NCBI GenBank assembly: GCA_963457665.1
Contig: OY735212.1
Location: 52,480,838-52,544,837 of the forward strand
Origin: Thysanoteuthis rhombus
Lineage: Eukaryota > Mollusca > Cephalopoda > Oegopsida > Thysanoteuthidae
Direction of reading: 5' to 3'
Length of the DNA: 64,000 bases
Below the pieces are notes generated by a model. It was not told the DNA's origin, ran no database searches, and saw only the letters and a list, made by a program, of their open reading frames with translations. A program made the position numbers and the translations under genes. This document shows, one piece after another, positions 11,011-22,310 of this stretch (the first letter of the stretch is position 1; every line of letters begins with the position of its first letter).

Positions 11011-12850
11011 GTCCTACGACGTTCTATATACATCTTTGATAGCATTTATCAACTTTTGTTTCTGTAATTAAACTATGTATCCCCCATTGGGTTTTCAAGC
11101 TAATCCCCGTTAGAACCTCTGAAACGTAAGTAATGATTGCATCTAAAATAAGACGAAATATATCGTCTAAAATGTAATATAATAAAATCCATTAGTAAAA
11201 AAAGAAAATTACAATAAAGATATATACATGGACTGTATGCATTACTTATGAATAACGCATAGTTTGATCTCTTTTTTCCTTCTTTCTGATACTTCCTATT
11301 TTTGTCATCTTGAGAATTGATCGAAAGAAGGAATAATGATACGATGTAGTTTGCCGTAGATCACAAAAAATATTCATCTTTCTTTACTTACTCTCTAAGA
11401 ACTGATTGAGAAGAAAACGCTGTCTATATCTCTTGAACCACTCTCTTTTCGGGCCACCTAATTCTTTGCGAACGCTATCAACCGATTTAAAAACTTGTCT
11501 TAACATAAAATTCTCACTGCTCAAAGAACTGTCGACTTTCGTCGCAGTTAAAGAGATACAATGAGACAAAGAATAAACTTTTAAAAATATAACAATGAAA
11601 ATATTTAATACCATAATTCAAATGATTCAAGGCAATATATTGTGAAGATTTGGAGAGAAGAAGTGTCACCCTGAGATTCGATTTATACCTCGTCCAGTCA
11701 TTAGATTTCTGTGGCTTAATTGATTGAGGCGTCTTCCATGAAAGCTGAGCTTCTGGGATATGGAATGGAATTCAATTATCGTTGTACTCAAGGTGTTTAG
11801 CAGTAACAATACCTTGTCTCGGGAATTCAGACAACAATTCTATAAGATATGAACCGATTTTATAGCTATTTTTAGGGAGAAAAACAAACCCTGAAGCATA
11901 TAAGGAGTCATTGCTTTGCTCCTAGTATTTTATGTACTAGACATGAGATATCTAGCAATTATGACCTTTAAGTGAATTTCTCGACTATTTTTGGTATGTT
12001 TTATACACCGAAAAATAGCAAAATTGGCTACGAGTAAAGCTATGGTATTTTGTTACGTCCTTTATAGGTTCTGCAATTAAAAATCCATTATATACAGAAG
12101 TGTGTTCTTTATCAAGCGAGAAAGTCATGGTGAACTCTCAAGTACCAAAGATTCGACTACCAGTCTTCACTATCTCTTCTGTTTCTTTATTTGCTTCAAA
12201 GCCACAGGAACAGAGAGAAAACAAATTGTGTGGTTTTGAAAGAATCTGCAATCCAAAATCTTCATCTCTCATACAATTCTGTGCCAACTATCTCCCCAAA
12301 AAATCAACGACAAAATTAAAACAAAGATTTCAAAAAAAGAAGAACACAACTTCCTCTGAGAAAAAGAAAAAAAAATCTAATCAAGTTTTAATCACAATCT
12401 TACATCTTCTAGTACTACTGTCATATTAAATTCAGACTTAAGTGACATTAAGATGTTATCGGTTTATCTTGACGTATCTCAAGCTACTTATAAAAACACA
12501 TAATAAAGAAACACTAACATCAGTACCTTAGTATACTTACTTAACATGTCAGTAAGAGGCACTACTCTTGACATTTTACTAAATTACTGCATAATCTAAA
12601 TTCAATTCTACTAATTCTACCCTATTCCAAATTGATTCACTCGGACCAATTTCCTAAGCATCGTTTTCTTGTTTCTTTCTAACAACGTTTCTTTTTTCCT
12701 CCTTGCTTTTTTTTTTTTTACCTGCACTCATATTCCGCTATACATGTCCAATGAAACAGGCCCATACTTTCAGAGGATCAGGGATTCAGAAAAGGCGAGT
12801 TCAACTAAGTGTATTCTATTAAATTATATTTTCGAATTTTGACTAAAAGC
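11011..12850. other. Unannotated AT-rich stretch
   Basis: No gene, RNA or repeat was recognised. A 109-codon plus-strand frame at 12100-12429 becomes K/S-rich through an A-rich tract and has no domain. Confidence 0.35.
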
Positions 12851-12854
12851 AATA

Positions 12855-12975
12855 GTATCTCATTGTCGACTGAGCAACATCATAGGTTAATGTCTGCTCC
12901 CGCATACACAGTAATGTTTATTCTGGCCGATTGTCAAATTACATCAAGGCTGTGTAACCGGTCCTCGAGATATAC
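12855..12975 (+). repeat. Repeat family P, copy 1
   Basis: About 120 bp align with 17810-17935 over the whole length. Shared words include CTGTCRACTGAG, CATACRCAGT, AARTTACAYCAARGC and TAACCRGTYCTCGA. The function is unknown. The second copy lies next to a mariner fragment, so both may derive from the same DNA transposon. Confidence 0.6.
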
Positions 12976-13165
12976 GGAATATTTATTTTTTTGAAACAGA
13001 ATTTGTATGTATTAATACAAGTTTGATTAAAGACCAAAGTCTGGGAACGTATCATCATGGCTCACTTGATCTTTACTGATTCTTTACAAAATTGCATAGG
13101 TTAGTAGTTGATGTATGCAAGAAGTGTAGACAATTTTTGGTTTTAACGCTTTAAAAAATAGTACT

Positions 13166-13535
13166 GGTTAGTCACTCAATAGGAACCAGGTGGCAGCATA
13201 TCGTGTTAGGGGTGATCAATTAAAAAATGTAATAAGGGTGATCGTTGATTAGATTATTTTTGTTGTCTTTTGTTAGACAGAGGTCACTAAAAAGACTGAA
13301 ACAGAAGAGAATGTTGCCGGATACTAAAGGGACCAATTCAACAAATTGAACGCCTTTCTGATCTGTGCATGGAGGTAAGGATTTTAAAAATACTTGTTTT
13401 CCAGATAATAACGATTACAAGTTAGAATTTTCAGCCCTCTACTTCCACTTGGGCTGCCTATGCGCTTCATAGATACAAACACCGAATAAACCTATGCAGA
13501 CAGTTTTGGTTGAGGGTTTCTAATATCTTTAGCCA
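13166..13535 (+). repeat. Family A interspersed repeat, copy 3, nearly full length
   Basis: Head GGTTAGTCACTCAATAGGAA, middle TTTTGTTAGACAGAGGTCAC, then AATTTTCAGCCCTCTA. The tail GACAGTTTTGGTTGAGGGTT ends with TCTAAT. The segment between the middle and the tail is shortened relative to other copies. Confidence 0.75.
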
Positions 13536-13785
13536 TTTTCAAAATCCGAAAGCCGAAGAGTAATAACAGCAAATATAGATGGTAGATGCCTTTTTTTAAA
13601 AATCCAAATTTTCCAATTTCGACACTTACGGTCTTGGATCTTTAAAATGACAAAACGAATAGCCGGAAGCGGCGACCAAAAACTTATGGACAGTTTTTAC
13701 ATGCACTGTGTATTGACATATGTTCAATTGTATGGAAACAGTAACAGTTGGGTGAAAATTACGAAAAACATTCCTTGTCTGTTTT

Positions 13786-13962
13786 CATTCATGATTGTCA
13801 TCAGTCTTTTATCGTTAGTCATTGGATGTAGACCTTCCCAAGGAGTCGACAGACCACTTTATCACAGGCGTCACAGAGCCAATACTTTCTGCACGTGTCT
13901 AATTTGTCTCTCCATGTTATATTCTGTCGGCGTCTGTTGTGCATGTTCTCCCATCGAAGCAA
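13786..13962 (-). mobile_element. RTE-like LINE 3' end, first part
   Basis: It aligns with 39390-39560 (ATTGGATGTAGACCTTCCCA, then a CGACAGACCACTTTATC-like patch, then AGCCAATACTTTC). The low-coordinate edge carries the TCATCAG remnant of the LINE's trinucleotide tail. The element is interrupted at about 13960 by the GC-rich block and resumes at about 14450. The 119-codon plus-strand frame over it is antisense and not a gene. Confidence 0.65.
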
Positions 13963-13963
13963 A

Positions 13964-14440
13964 GTGCGACACAAGGTCAAGCTTAACGCAGGAAAAAATG
14001 GAGTAAATAATCAAAAATAGCTCCAGCTGACGTGACTGTGGTTGCTAAAGCGAAAGCGTCAGGACGAGCCCGCCCCTCTCAGAGCAATGGGACACCGCCG
14101 CTCCGTGGCGAACTGCTTCCCCGCAGCAGGAGAACCCAAGGACGATTCCAAGGGTTCCCAGTGCGCTTAGCAATGTGCAGCCTCAGTGTCCCCTTATTGG
14201 CTGGTGCATTGCACCTGCGCACTCGGTCTTTGATGCTCACCACAACACTATCTTCCGCCCATTCGACAGGCAAGTGTTAGTACCGGTGCCTTGGGCCATG
14301 CCGTCGAACAGATACTAGGGGGACGGAGCACCAATTTATTTGCACTCCCACTGGAGCTAGATGCGACACAAGGTCAAGCAAAAAATGGAGCTACTCATGA
14401 AAAATAGCTTTCTCGCAGCTAAGCCGAATAATAGAAAGCA
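13964..14440. other. GC-rich block flanked by ~55-bp direct repeats
   Basis: Base composition jumps to clearly GC-rich with many CpG. A sequence starting GCGACACAAGGTCAAGC and running through AAAAAATGGAG to AAAAATAGCT occurs at about 13967-14025 and again at 14365-14415, bracketing the block. It replaces about 170 bp of LINE sequence present at 39 kb. Both strands have open frames of 64-82 codons, expected in GC-rich DNA. I recognise no protein. It may be an inserted foreign or unknown element, or a rearranged gene fragment. Confidence 0.6.
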
Positions 14441-14449
14441 TTATTATTT

Positions 14450-14560
14450 CATGTGTACGTTTTCAGTTTGAGGGTCAGTCTCTTGATTAGGTTCCATATT
14501 TCAGCTCCATAGGTGACTATCGGGAGGGGCATTGGTTGTATTCTCTTCTTTATACAAATA
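14450..14560 (-). mobile_element. RTE-like LINE 3' end, second part
   Basis: It aligns with about 39730-39840 (CAGTTTGAGGGTCAGTCTC, CATTGGTGACTAT-like words, and a TTCTTCTTTATAC-like patch). This continues the LINE copy cut by the GC-rich block. It encodes, on the minus strand, the 'YGAETWxLTKR' region of the RTE-type protein in decayed form. Confidence 0.6.
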
Positions 14561-14561
14561 G

Positions 14562-15005
14562 AATCCTGGATCCACGCAAAAATTTTCAGAAGGGTATAAG
14601 ACATTAAAATGGAAAATATATCTAAGTTAAGAATGAATTCCTGAATCCACCCCCGAATCTAGTTACTTCTTCCTTACAATATATCTTGACCCATCACCGA
14701 ATTAAGTTGAAATTGATTGTGAACTTTCTGAAATATCGTATACAGAGACAGTAGCGAATATAGAATTTTTTGAAAAAAAAACAAACCTTTTTCCGTTTTT
14801 TGTACATTCCCATATATGCTCATTACTTCCAAACCATATCTCCAAAAGTTCTCAATGAATTTCAATAAAATCTCGAAGGAAGGTGATCCACAAGATAAGA
14901 AAGGAGTGATCAAATTTAGGGGTGGATCCAGGATTAGCATTTCATGGGGAGATATTTTTAGGTTTGCCAGGTTGGAAATATTGCCTGGCTACCATTGCTA
15001 AGGAA
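14562..15005. repeat. Family G repeat units in opposite orientations
   Basis: Plus-oriented units begin at about 14568 (ATCCTGGATCCACGC) and 14637 (ATTCCTGAATCCACCCC). A minus-oriented unit spans about 14820-14945, ending GGGGTGGATCCAGG. The units therefore face each other, unlike the head-to-tail units at 7.4 and 40.8 kb. Confidence 0.55.
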
Positions 15006-16935
15006 ACTCCGTTTCAGAATGTCTCTATTTCAGAAATTCTACACCCTTACCAAGTTATATGTTCATATTACAGAGTGAGTAATTACGACCAAATTCTGCA
15101 CTAAATGCCTGGACTAGTAGGTGAGGTTGCTCATATCAAATATATTGGTCACAGAACTGCCACACATTTCAGACTCCATCAAAGATAGAAACATTCGATA
15201 ATATGTGTTTTGAAGATTCACTTACATTTTTTTAAACACCGAACCCAGCCCAGCCCATTCATCAGGCCATTTGAAACTTGATAACTCCAAAACTAATGAA
15301 GATACAAACATGGGTTTTCCACAATTGACAGCCCATTATTTCAAGATTCATCCTGTATGCAGCAAGTTTGGTGTTTTTTTGTAGTTGATGTATTGTAGTG
15401 TTTTTTTTTCCTGATGCTAGTCATTCTTGTATGAGTAAAAATATGCTATTCCAAAGTTCTGGGAATTGTGCTGACTATTTCTGCTACCCTTCATGAGTCA
15501 CTGAGCAAACATCAGGCAACTGGACTACTTCAAAACTATGTGTTAGGGTAAGTAAATTTTATATGGTCATTCCCCAACCTTTTGGTTGGTGTCTTGTGAA
15601 TATATTGACATACATGAATAAATATAGACAAAAATGTCATTTGATTCAAGGACATGAATACATTGAAAAAATATTATATGATGTATGTTTTCACAAGAAT
15701 AATCTAAATGTAGTAATATATTTCTACTTGAAAATATTTTGTCATAACATCATCATCACTTAGTTTGAGACCACTGCTCGAGAATAACATTCACAATTTG
15801 TTTTTCAATTATGAGGTGGAATCACTTGTTTATAATATTTTTCAATAATAATGGTGGTAATTGCGATGGGTAAAAAACAAACTGTTTGCAGAACAGATGG
15901 CAAATAACACATGACTGCATCATCTTGAAAGGTCATATAGGGCAATGACTTCCGAATATGGATATTTGAAAGTGTTGCATACAATGTCACCAAGTTCTAC
16001 AACTGGTGGTGAATTGGACATCCAAAAAGAAACTGTTATGAAAATAAATGCAATATCTTGAAACATAACAGATTTACATGAGCAAAATGATAAAAACAAT
16101 AATATTTTTTGTGTAAAATTGGCTAATTCAGGTGAAATATATACGGGGACTACAGGTTCTTTGGCTATATAACAATAAAGTCTACTAGAATGAGCTCATT
16201 CAAAATCTCTCCTCGGACAAAGCTATCCTGTTGAAATGAAACTTAAACTGAAATTAAAACAAAGGTGCATGTTTTGAAGGGGCCAAACTTCATGATGTAT
16301 GGAGTGGCCTTCCATAATAGTATGTAAAATAATATTCTGTCCATTATACAATAGCTTTGGAGTATTTCAGTTACTTCCCCTCAGTTTTGGCAATTTAGAT
16401 ATTCTATACCTAAATTTAGATAATTCTAAAGAGCAGATGTCAAGGGAGATAATTTATTGGAGCTATGATGAGAGACCAATAATTTTTAATATTCTATCTA
16501 TTTTCATTAGATTACTCAGAAAACACTGATGCAAAAACACTTTTAAACTTGACACAGCCTTTGCAGTCAGGTTAATCAGCACACAAATACTTCTGGAAAA
16601 TATAAATTTCGGACAATGGCCAGTTATCAAGTAATCATGGTGCATACACAAGTACACACAAATTTATTCAATCGTTGTTAAATGTTTTCTCATTTCATAC
16701 ACTTCATAACAAACGATCATGAATTTGTAATATATAAAAAAACTGCATGGAAAATATGGATTCAGTAGATCACTTGGCCTACACATCTTTCCTGTTCAGT
16801 CATTTAGTGCAAACTAATTCCTCTATGCATTTCATACAATGATCATGTGATTGTCTGGAGTTGTGAAAGCCGAAAAATCACATTTACCTTATTTTTCATA
16901 ATGTATACTACTCAGCAGACTTCTGAGAGGGATCT
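15006..16935. other. Unannotated stretch
   Basis: No gene, RNA or repeat family was recognised. Short frames have no protein-like features. Confidence 0.35.
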
Positions 16936-16941
16936 ACGGGA

Positions 16942-16964
16942 CATATATATATATATATATATAT
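16942..16964. repeat. (TA)n microsatellite, short
   Basis: About 11 TA units. The minus-strand frames running through it encode a Y/I stretch only. Confidence 0.9.
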
Positions 16965-17604
16965 CCAAGCAATCATAGAAGTGCATAAATGTTGTAGGAG
17001 TCTCAAAAGGGTGAAAGATATGCAGATATGCATCCAATTTACCAAAAGCATAGGGATCAGACATAGAAAAAGTAGAATATTTTTCTTTCGGGTAGAATCT
17101 CTTACAGACACACAAAAAAACATAGATACATGTATTTAACAGGCACGAGGGCCATTCACAGTGAATCCTAGAAGGCATCTTTTATTTCATTTGGATTATT
17201 TTGAGGGATAAAACTCAAAAAGGTGTGAATCACTGAGGGCCTGTCAAAGGGAAAAGAAACAGAGAGGGACTTCACTGACACTCAGAGTTCTTAACACGTT
17301 TTGTGCAAAGAAATTGGCAGCCCGTGTTCTTTGTGATCCCTGAAGAATAGGGAACATGTCAGGCATCAGACCAGTTTGAAGAACTTTTTTTGACTGAGCC
17401 CAACTTACTAAGTATACGGTAGATAGAAATTTAAGATTCTGTATCTGCACAAAACAAACCAGGAGGTTGTTTTCCTTTTCATGAATAATCGGTCCCTAGA
17501 AACCATCATTATTTTTGGCTTTTCTTTTTATAAAAGCAGGAAAAAAATTCATACCTATCAAATGTATTAGAATTTCGTTTTTCATAAGAGTCTTTTTTGA
17601 AGCA

Positions 17605-17725
17605 CTATCTTAGTCAGCGAACCTTAATCTCATCCATGGCCTGAAATCTCTCTGGGAAAAGCCAGAAGTTACAAGGAGCCAAATCAAGACTGTTGGGGGC
17701 TGACAAACCCTAGATGATGCAATAT
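17605..17725 (-). pseudogene. Tc1/mariner transposase fragment (SPDLAPCDFWLFP region)
   Basis: The minus strand encodes 'NSLDLAPCNFWLFPERFQAM', close to the family signature HPPYSPDLAPCDFWLFPxLK around the last catalytic aspartate. It continues with 'DEIKVR'. Only about 100 bp are recognisable. It differs from the 9.1-kb relic, where this part is not readable. Confidence 0.7.
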
Positions 17726-17809
17726 TCTGCCAAAAAACTTTTTATGAAACGTATAGAATGACTTGCTCAGTTATTAAAATGCAACAGTCATGCAGTAAGT
17801 AAGTTCACT

Positions 17810-17935
17810 CAATTGCATCTCGCTGTCAACTGAGAAACCCTAAGGGAGAGCATCTGTTCATACATACGCAGTGAGGTCCTCCCTGTTTGTTAAGTTACAC
17901 CAAAGCCATATAACCAGTTCTCGACTAATAAATCT
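17810..17935 (+). repeat. Repeat family P, copy 2
   Basis: Homologous to 12855-12975 (see the shared words there). It lies about 85 bp downstream of the mariner fragment at 17605-17725, which suggests it may be a non-coding part of that transposon. Confidence 0.6.
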
Positions 17936-20900
17936 CATATTCATGAATCAACAGTACTAGACTGAGATAGACATAAGACAACCTCAGAATATCACTGATG
18001 ATTTTTTGGCACAAGAATAAATTGGTTAATAAGTATGATGAAAAAACAACAACAAAAAAGATGGAGAAACTCATGAAAACTTGTGATAAAATTGGTAATC
18101 CAACTGTAATTGAATTGATCTCTGTGTTGGTGTGTGTATTCACCAAGATGACTCAACAACTGGCCATCCAGTAGATAATGGAAGAAAAATTGCAGATTAT
18201 AGATTTTTGATCTAAAATTAGATCTAAAATATCTAAATGAAGCAGTTGTTTCAAATAAGGGACAGAAATTTATTTTACATGATTATTATGGCAGATTGCT
18301 CCATTCATCATAAAGTCCAGTTCCTTTCAAACATGCACCTTTGGAATAAGCACAGCCCAAATAATGAAGATTTCTCATCTCATTTTTTTTTCAAGTATTA
18401 CAGCTATTTTTCAGCAGAGGAATAGACCACCAAGAAAAGTTGTGATGAAAAGCAACAAAATACAAAGTAAGTATTAAAAACATTGATGTGAAACGATTGT
18501 GAGGTTAATTTACTGTTAGCAAAAAGGCCATGAAATTATAAATATTAGTTACTGGTAGCACTTAGTGGCTCACCAAACAAAATGATGAATACAGTTTTTT
18601 TTCCCTTTGAATGTTATCAAATACAACTGCATTGTGGTAGTATAGAATTACATATGACAGTCTGGTAAGAAATTTAATGAAAGCTGCTGTTGGCTGTGAA
18701 AAGGTTAATGCAAAAATCTGGAAAATCAGTCACTATAAGCAGTCGTAAATGAAAGAATCAACAACCAGAAAAGATCCCGGAGCCAGAAACAAGGATGATT
18801 TATTTGTAAATATGATGATTCCTGCAGTTAAAAAGGTTTTTTCTTCTTTGCTGCTATGAAAAAGCAAACAAACAAATGACTTTTGGATGAGACAGAGTAA
18901 ATATTAGAAAGATATGTTTTGTTGACTTTGAAATCAAGAAAGCTTGTTATTCCTTGGCAAGTGGGTGTAAATAACACAGAGGAGATAAGTGCATCTGTTT
19001 CTCTGAATAATACTGACGTTAGAGTATTGCCCAGAGTGCAATAACCCACCTAGATATTTCCTTGATTCAGCAATTTTCATACCAGACTAGAATCAAGAAC
19101 TAACACATAATCAATAGTTTGCTAAAAAAGCATTGCAACACAATGTTTTCAAGCAGTTGCTCTAAATTCCAATTTTTCACACTCGGGTTTTGATACCTTA
19201 TTTCAGGACTTGGAGTTTTTCGGAAACTTAACAACATCTGAGTATCATACCTGGAATATATTGACAAATTCAGAGTTGTTGTCTGGATTCCATAAGTCAT
19301 TAGAACAAGCATCCTCATCCTTGTTGGTTTTAGATGCGTCCACACATCTCTATTAGATGTGTTCCAATCGGTTGGTCATTCAGACCCAGTTATGTTGAAC
19401 AACGGAAATAGGAAGGAAGAGGTGCAATGTCTTCAAAAAGGTGTAACATTTATTCTGATCAATTTTTTTACCAGCTGATAATGGTGTCATAATAGAATAT
19501 TCAAGGTCTGCATTAAGGCCAAAAATGGTCAAAAAAACAAAAAAAAAATACTATTTTCTATTTGAAAAAGAAATCTAGCAGAATATTGCCATATTACATA
19601 TTTTACAATTATGAGAAACAATTGACTCAAAAGGAAAAAACAACTTGCTCTTCTTCTCCCTCCTCCACCTTCTGCTCCAATGGTCAGAGATGATCATTGA
19701 ACTCATGGTTCTTGTTAACACTACAGTTTGAACAACAAGTTATTTGACCTTTCTCAACTTTTTGAATGATGCAAAAGTTTTCAGCACCATATTTTGTACA
19801 ATCCTGAGGAAATCTCAGAAGATTCTCAGAAGTCCACTAAGCTCTTTGCTGCTTTTGAAATCTGAGCTTTAATAATCCATTCACAAACCTTCGGACAGAA
19901 TGGTGGCAGCAGTGAAGGTTCACTGATGTTGGTTTTCCTGGACTACCTGCATTGTTCATTTGTAGCAATCCTGCTGACTGCACAGGCTTCTGCACCCCTG
20001 TGAACAGTCAGTAGACACTTTCTTCTATCATGAGCTGCGGATCAAAACTGGAATCGTTTTTAGCTATGACATGAGGCAGCACTTCTAAGAACAGGAAAAT
20101 TTCATATTAAGACCATATTTGAATTGATTAATAGCATTTTTAAGGAATCAAGTAACCCAAAGAGAGAGTGATTAAAAAAAGATAGACAGCATTTCCAAGT
20201 AAGAAAGAAAGTTGTTATCTTAATTGGAGGGGAGGATATTAAGAGAGAGAGAGTGTGCTGATAGAAACAGGAAGATACTATACAGAGAATGGGCAAAAAA
20301 AGAGGATTTCTTCTTTTTCACGTCACACTATGTTATGTTATTATTCCTTTTTTAAATCAATTCTCGAGATAAAAAAACAAAGTGAAAGAAAAGAGAAAAA
20401 ATAGAGAACGGAAAAAAGAAAAAGAGAAAGAAAGCAGACTTTACAAAGTTTACAGACATATATTTATAAGTTTTCTATTTTACAATGAATTCTGTTAAAT
20501 TTTGGTTTATATATTTTTCTTTTTTTGATGCAATGATTATCTATTTTAATGAAGATTAACATGAAAACTCATTTGGAGAGAAATACTTTCATTACAGGAA
20601 ATAATGTTGACAAACATAGTCAAAATTTCATATACAGCCTAGCAGTTTTTGATCAGAGTCCATCCTTTTTCTTGATTTATAATCAAATATAATGAATGAT
20701 GTCATAAGGGATACTAATTTGATGACCAAACAATCAAGTCCTAATTTTAGAATATTTTGAACTTTTGCATCAACAAAACATTCCAGATATTCCTGATTTA
20801 GTAAATATTGTCTGAAAGTCGCTCTCAGTATCCAATGAGTTGTTTTTATCATTACTTTTCAGTTGACATGGTTTTCGGCTTTCCTCAAATATTTCAGGCC

Positions 20901-20995
20901 TACACTACAAGAATATGATGACAGACTCATTCATTCACCTTTGTATGTATGCGTTTGCATACATACATACATATATATCTCTATATATATGTATT
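17936..20995. other. Unannotated stretch, 3 kb
   Basis: No gene or repeat family was recognised. About 19620-20080 is less AT-rich. On the minus strand it reads protein-like pieces (for example 'DCTKYGAENFCIIQKVEK' and 'CCSNCSVNKNHEF', with a CxxC) in a frame interrupted elsewhere. It may be a decayed exon or transposon, but I cannot identify it. About 20160-20440 is purine-rich. Confidence 0.3.
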
Positions 20996-21002
20996 GTCAC
21001 CA

Positions 21003-21265
21003 GAACTGTCAAAATAGGTTTCTTCAGTTTTCAAGCAGTCTCTCCGGCAAAGTATATATGTATGTAAGTAACACATGCACATAGCTGAAATTTCCAACAT
21101 CAATCCTTTATTGCGTCTAGAAAAAAGGTTGTTTTTAAAAACTTCACGTCCTAAGTAGTGTTTTAGCGGGGAGTTCAATTTGCAAAGTAAGTTTAAGTTT
21201 ACGCAACTCAACAAAAGGCCAGAAAAGAAACTTATCCATTGATTCCCCCTGCCCCAAAATATGGT
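21003..21265 (-). repeat. Family A interspersed repeat, copy 4, internally deleted
   Basis: Reverse-orientation tail (AACTGTCAAAATAGGTTTCT, CAGTTTTCAAG), then GGGAGTTCAATTTGCAAAGT, then directly ACAAAAGGCCAGAAAAGAAA. The part holding the AGTGATCACTGCCC block in other copies is deleted. It ends at a (TA)n run. Confidence 0.75.
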
Positions 21266-21269
21266 GACA

Positions 21270-21273
<4 letters not shown>

Positions 21274-21302
<29 letters not shown>
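21274..21302. repeat. (TA)n microsatellite
   Basis: Pure TA run directly after family A copy 4. Confidence 0.95.
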
Positions 21303-21305
<3 letters not shown>

Positions 21306-22120
21306 GAGTACTTTGGCAGCAATTTTTCTTTCGTATATATTTCATTAAACACGTCAAACAAGGGGCATCTATTTAATTTTTAGTAAGTTATTCTAGTTTT
21401 TGAACAAGTGAACAAATGTTTGGTTCCAATGTCGAAAAGATAGAAAACTTTTGGCAGTACTATTGTATAGTCAACTATACAAATATTTTTGCATATTTTT
21501 TGCATATGCAGATGTTGAAAAAATAAAATAAATTCCCTCTTTAGTGTAAAAGAAGTTTCTGTTTTGTTGTCTAAGCTTGCTTGATTGCACATTGAAAAAA
21601 TATAGTAGTTCTGAAAAATACAAGAGAAAGAGAGAGAGTGAGACTGGTGGAGGGAGAAAGACTGAGCTTGAGTATGAAAGGGAAGTGTCTATTTGATAAG
21701 CATTAAGTATCAGCCTCTCATTGCTTATAACTTTTGCGATAATGACATGTTAATTGTATTTCTTCCTTCCTATCTTCCAGTTTCAATCCTCACTTGGCCA
21801 TTCATCACAGCTAATTAAGTTTTCCTGCATCAGTCATGGCTGTACCCCAGCTGAGCTGCCTTTATAACATAGTCTCAAAACTGCCCCCAGGCTCTCTGCA
21901 CCATCTGACTTCAACCCTAATTTATATCTAATGAATTTTTTTTCCCTCTTACACCTATAATTAATTTCAGTCTTTACTTACAACTGTTATTCAAGTTATG
22001 CTTAGCAGGGGTTCAAGGCATAACTCCATTATATCCTTTCAAACCAGACAGCCTGTCACCCTGACCACTATTATTTAGCTGTTATCATACACACATACAA
22101 ATTTTATGCTGTCACACACT
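21303..22120. other. Unannotated stretch
   Basis: No gene was recognised. A GAGA-rich patch lies at about 21620-21670. Confidence 0.35.
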
Positions 22121-22123
22121 CTC

Positions 22124-22184
<61 letters not shown>

Positions 22185-22310
22185 CACCCGCATACATATA
22201 TACACCCATATATATATATATACACGCATAAATATATATACATACACACATTTTTATGCATACATACACAGATATAAACATATATTTAAATATATACACA
22301 CTTACATATG
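22124..22310. repeat. (TA)n / (ACATAT)n microsatellite
   Basis: A (TA)n run at 22124-22180 with one GT interruption, followed by ACACAYAYATA-type sequence to about 22310. The 111-codon minus-strand frame is a by-product of the repeat. Confidence 0.95.

Noticed and set aside
13647-14006. 119-codon plus-strand frame
   Set aside because: It lies antisense across a LINE end and runs into the GC-rich block. A similar antisense peptide appears over the 39-kb LINE, so it is a repeat by-product.
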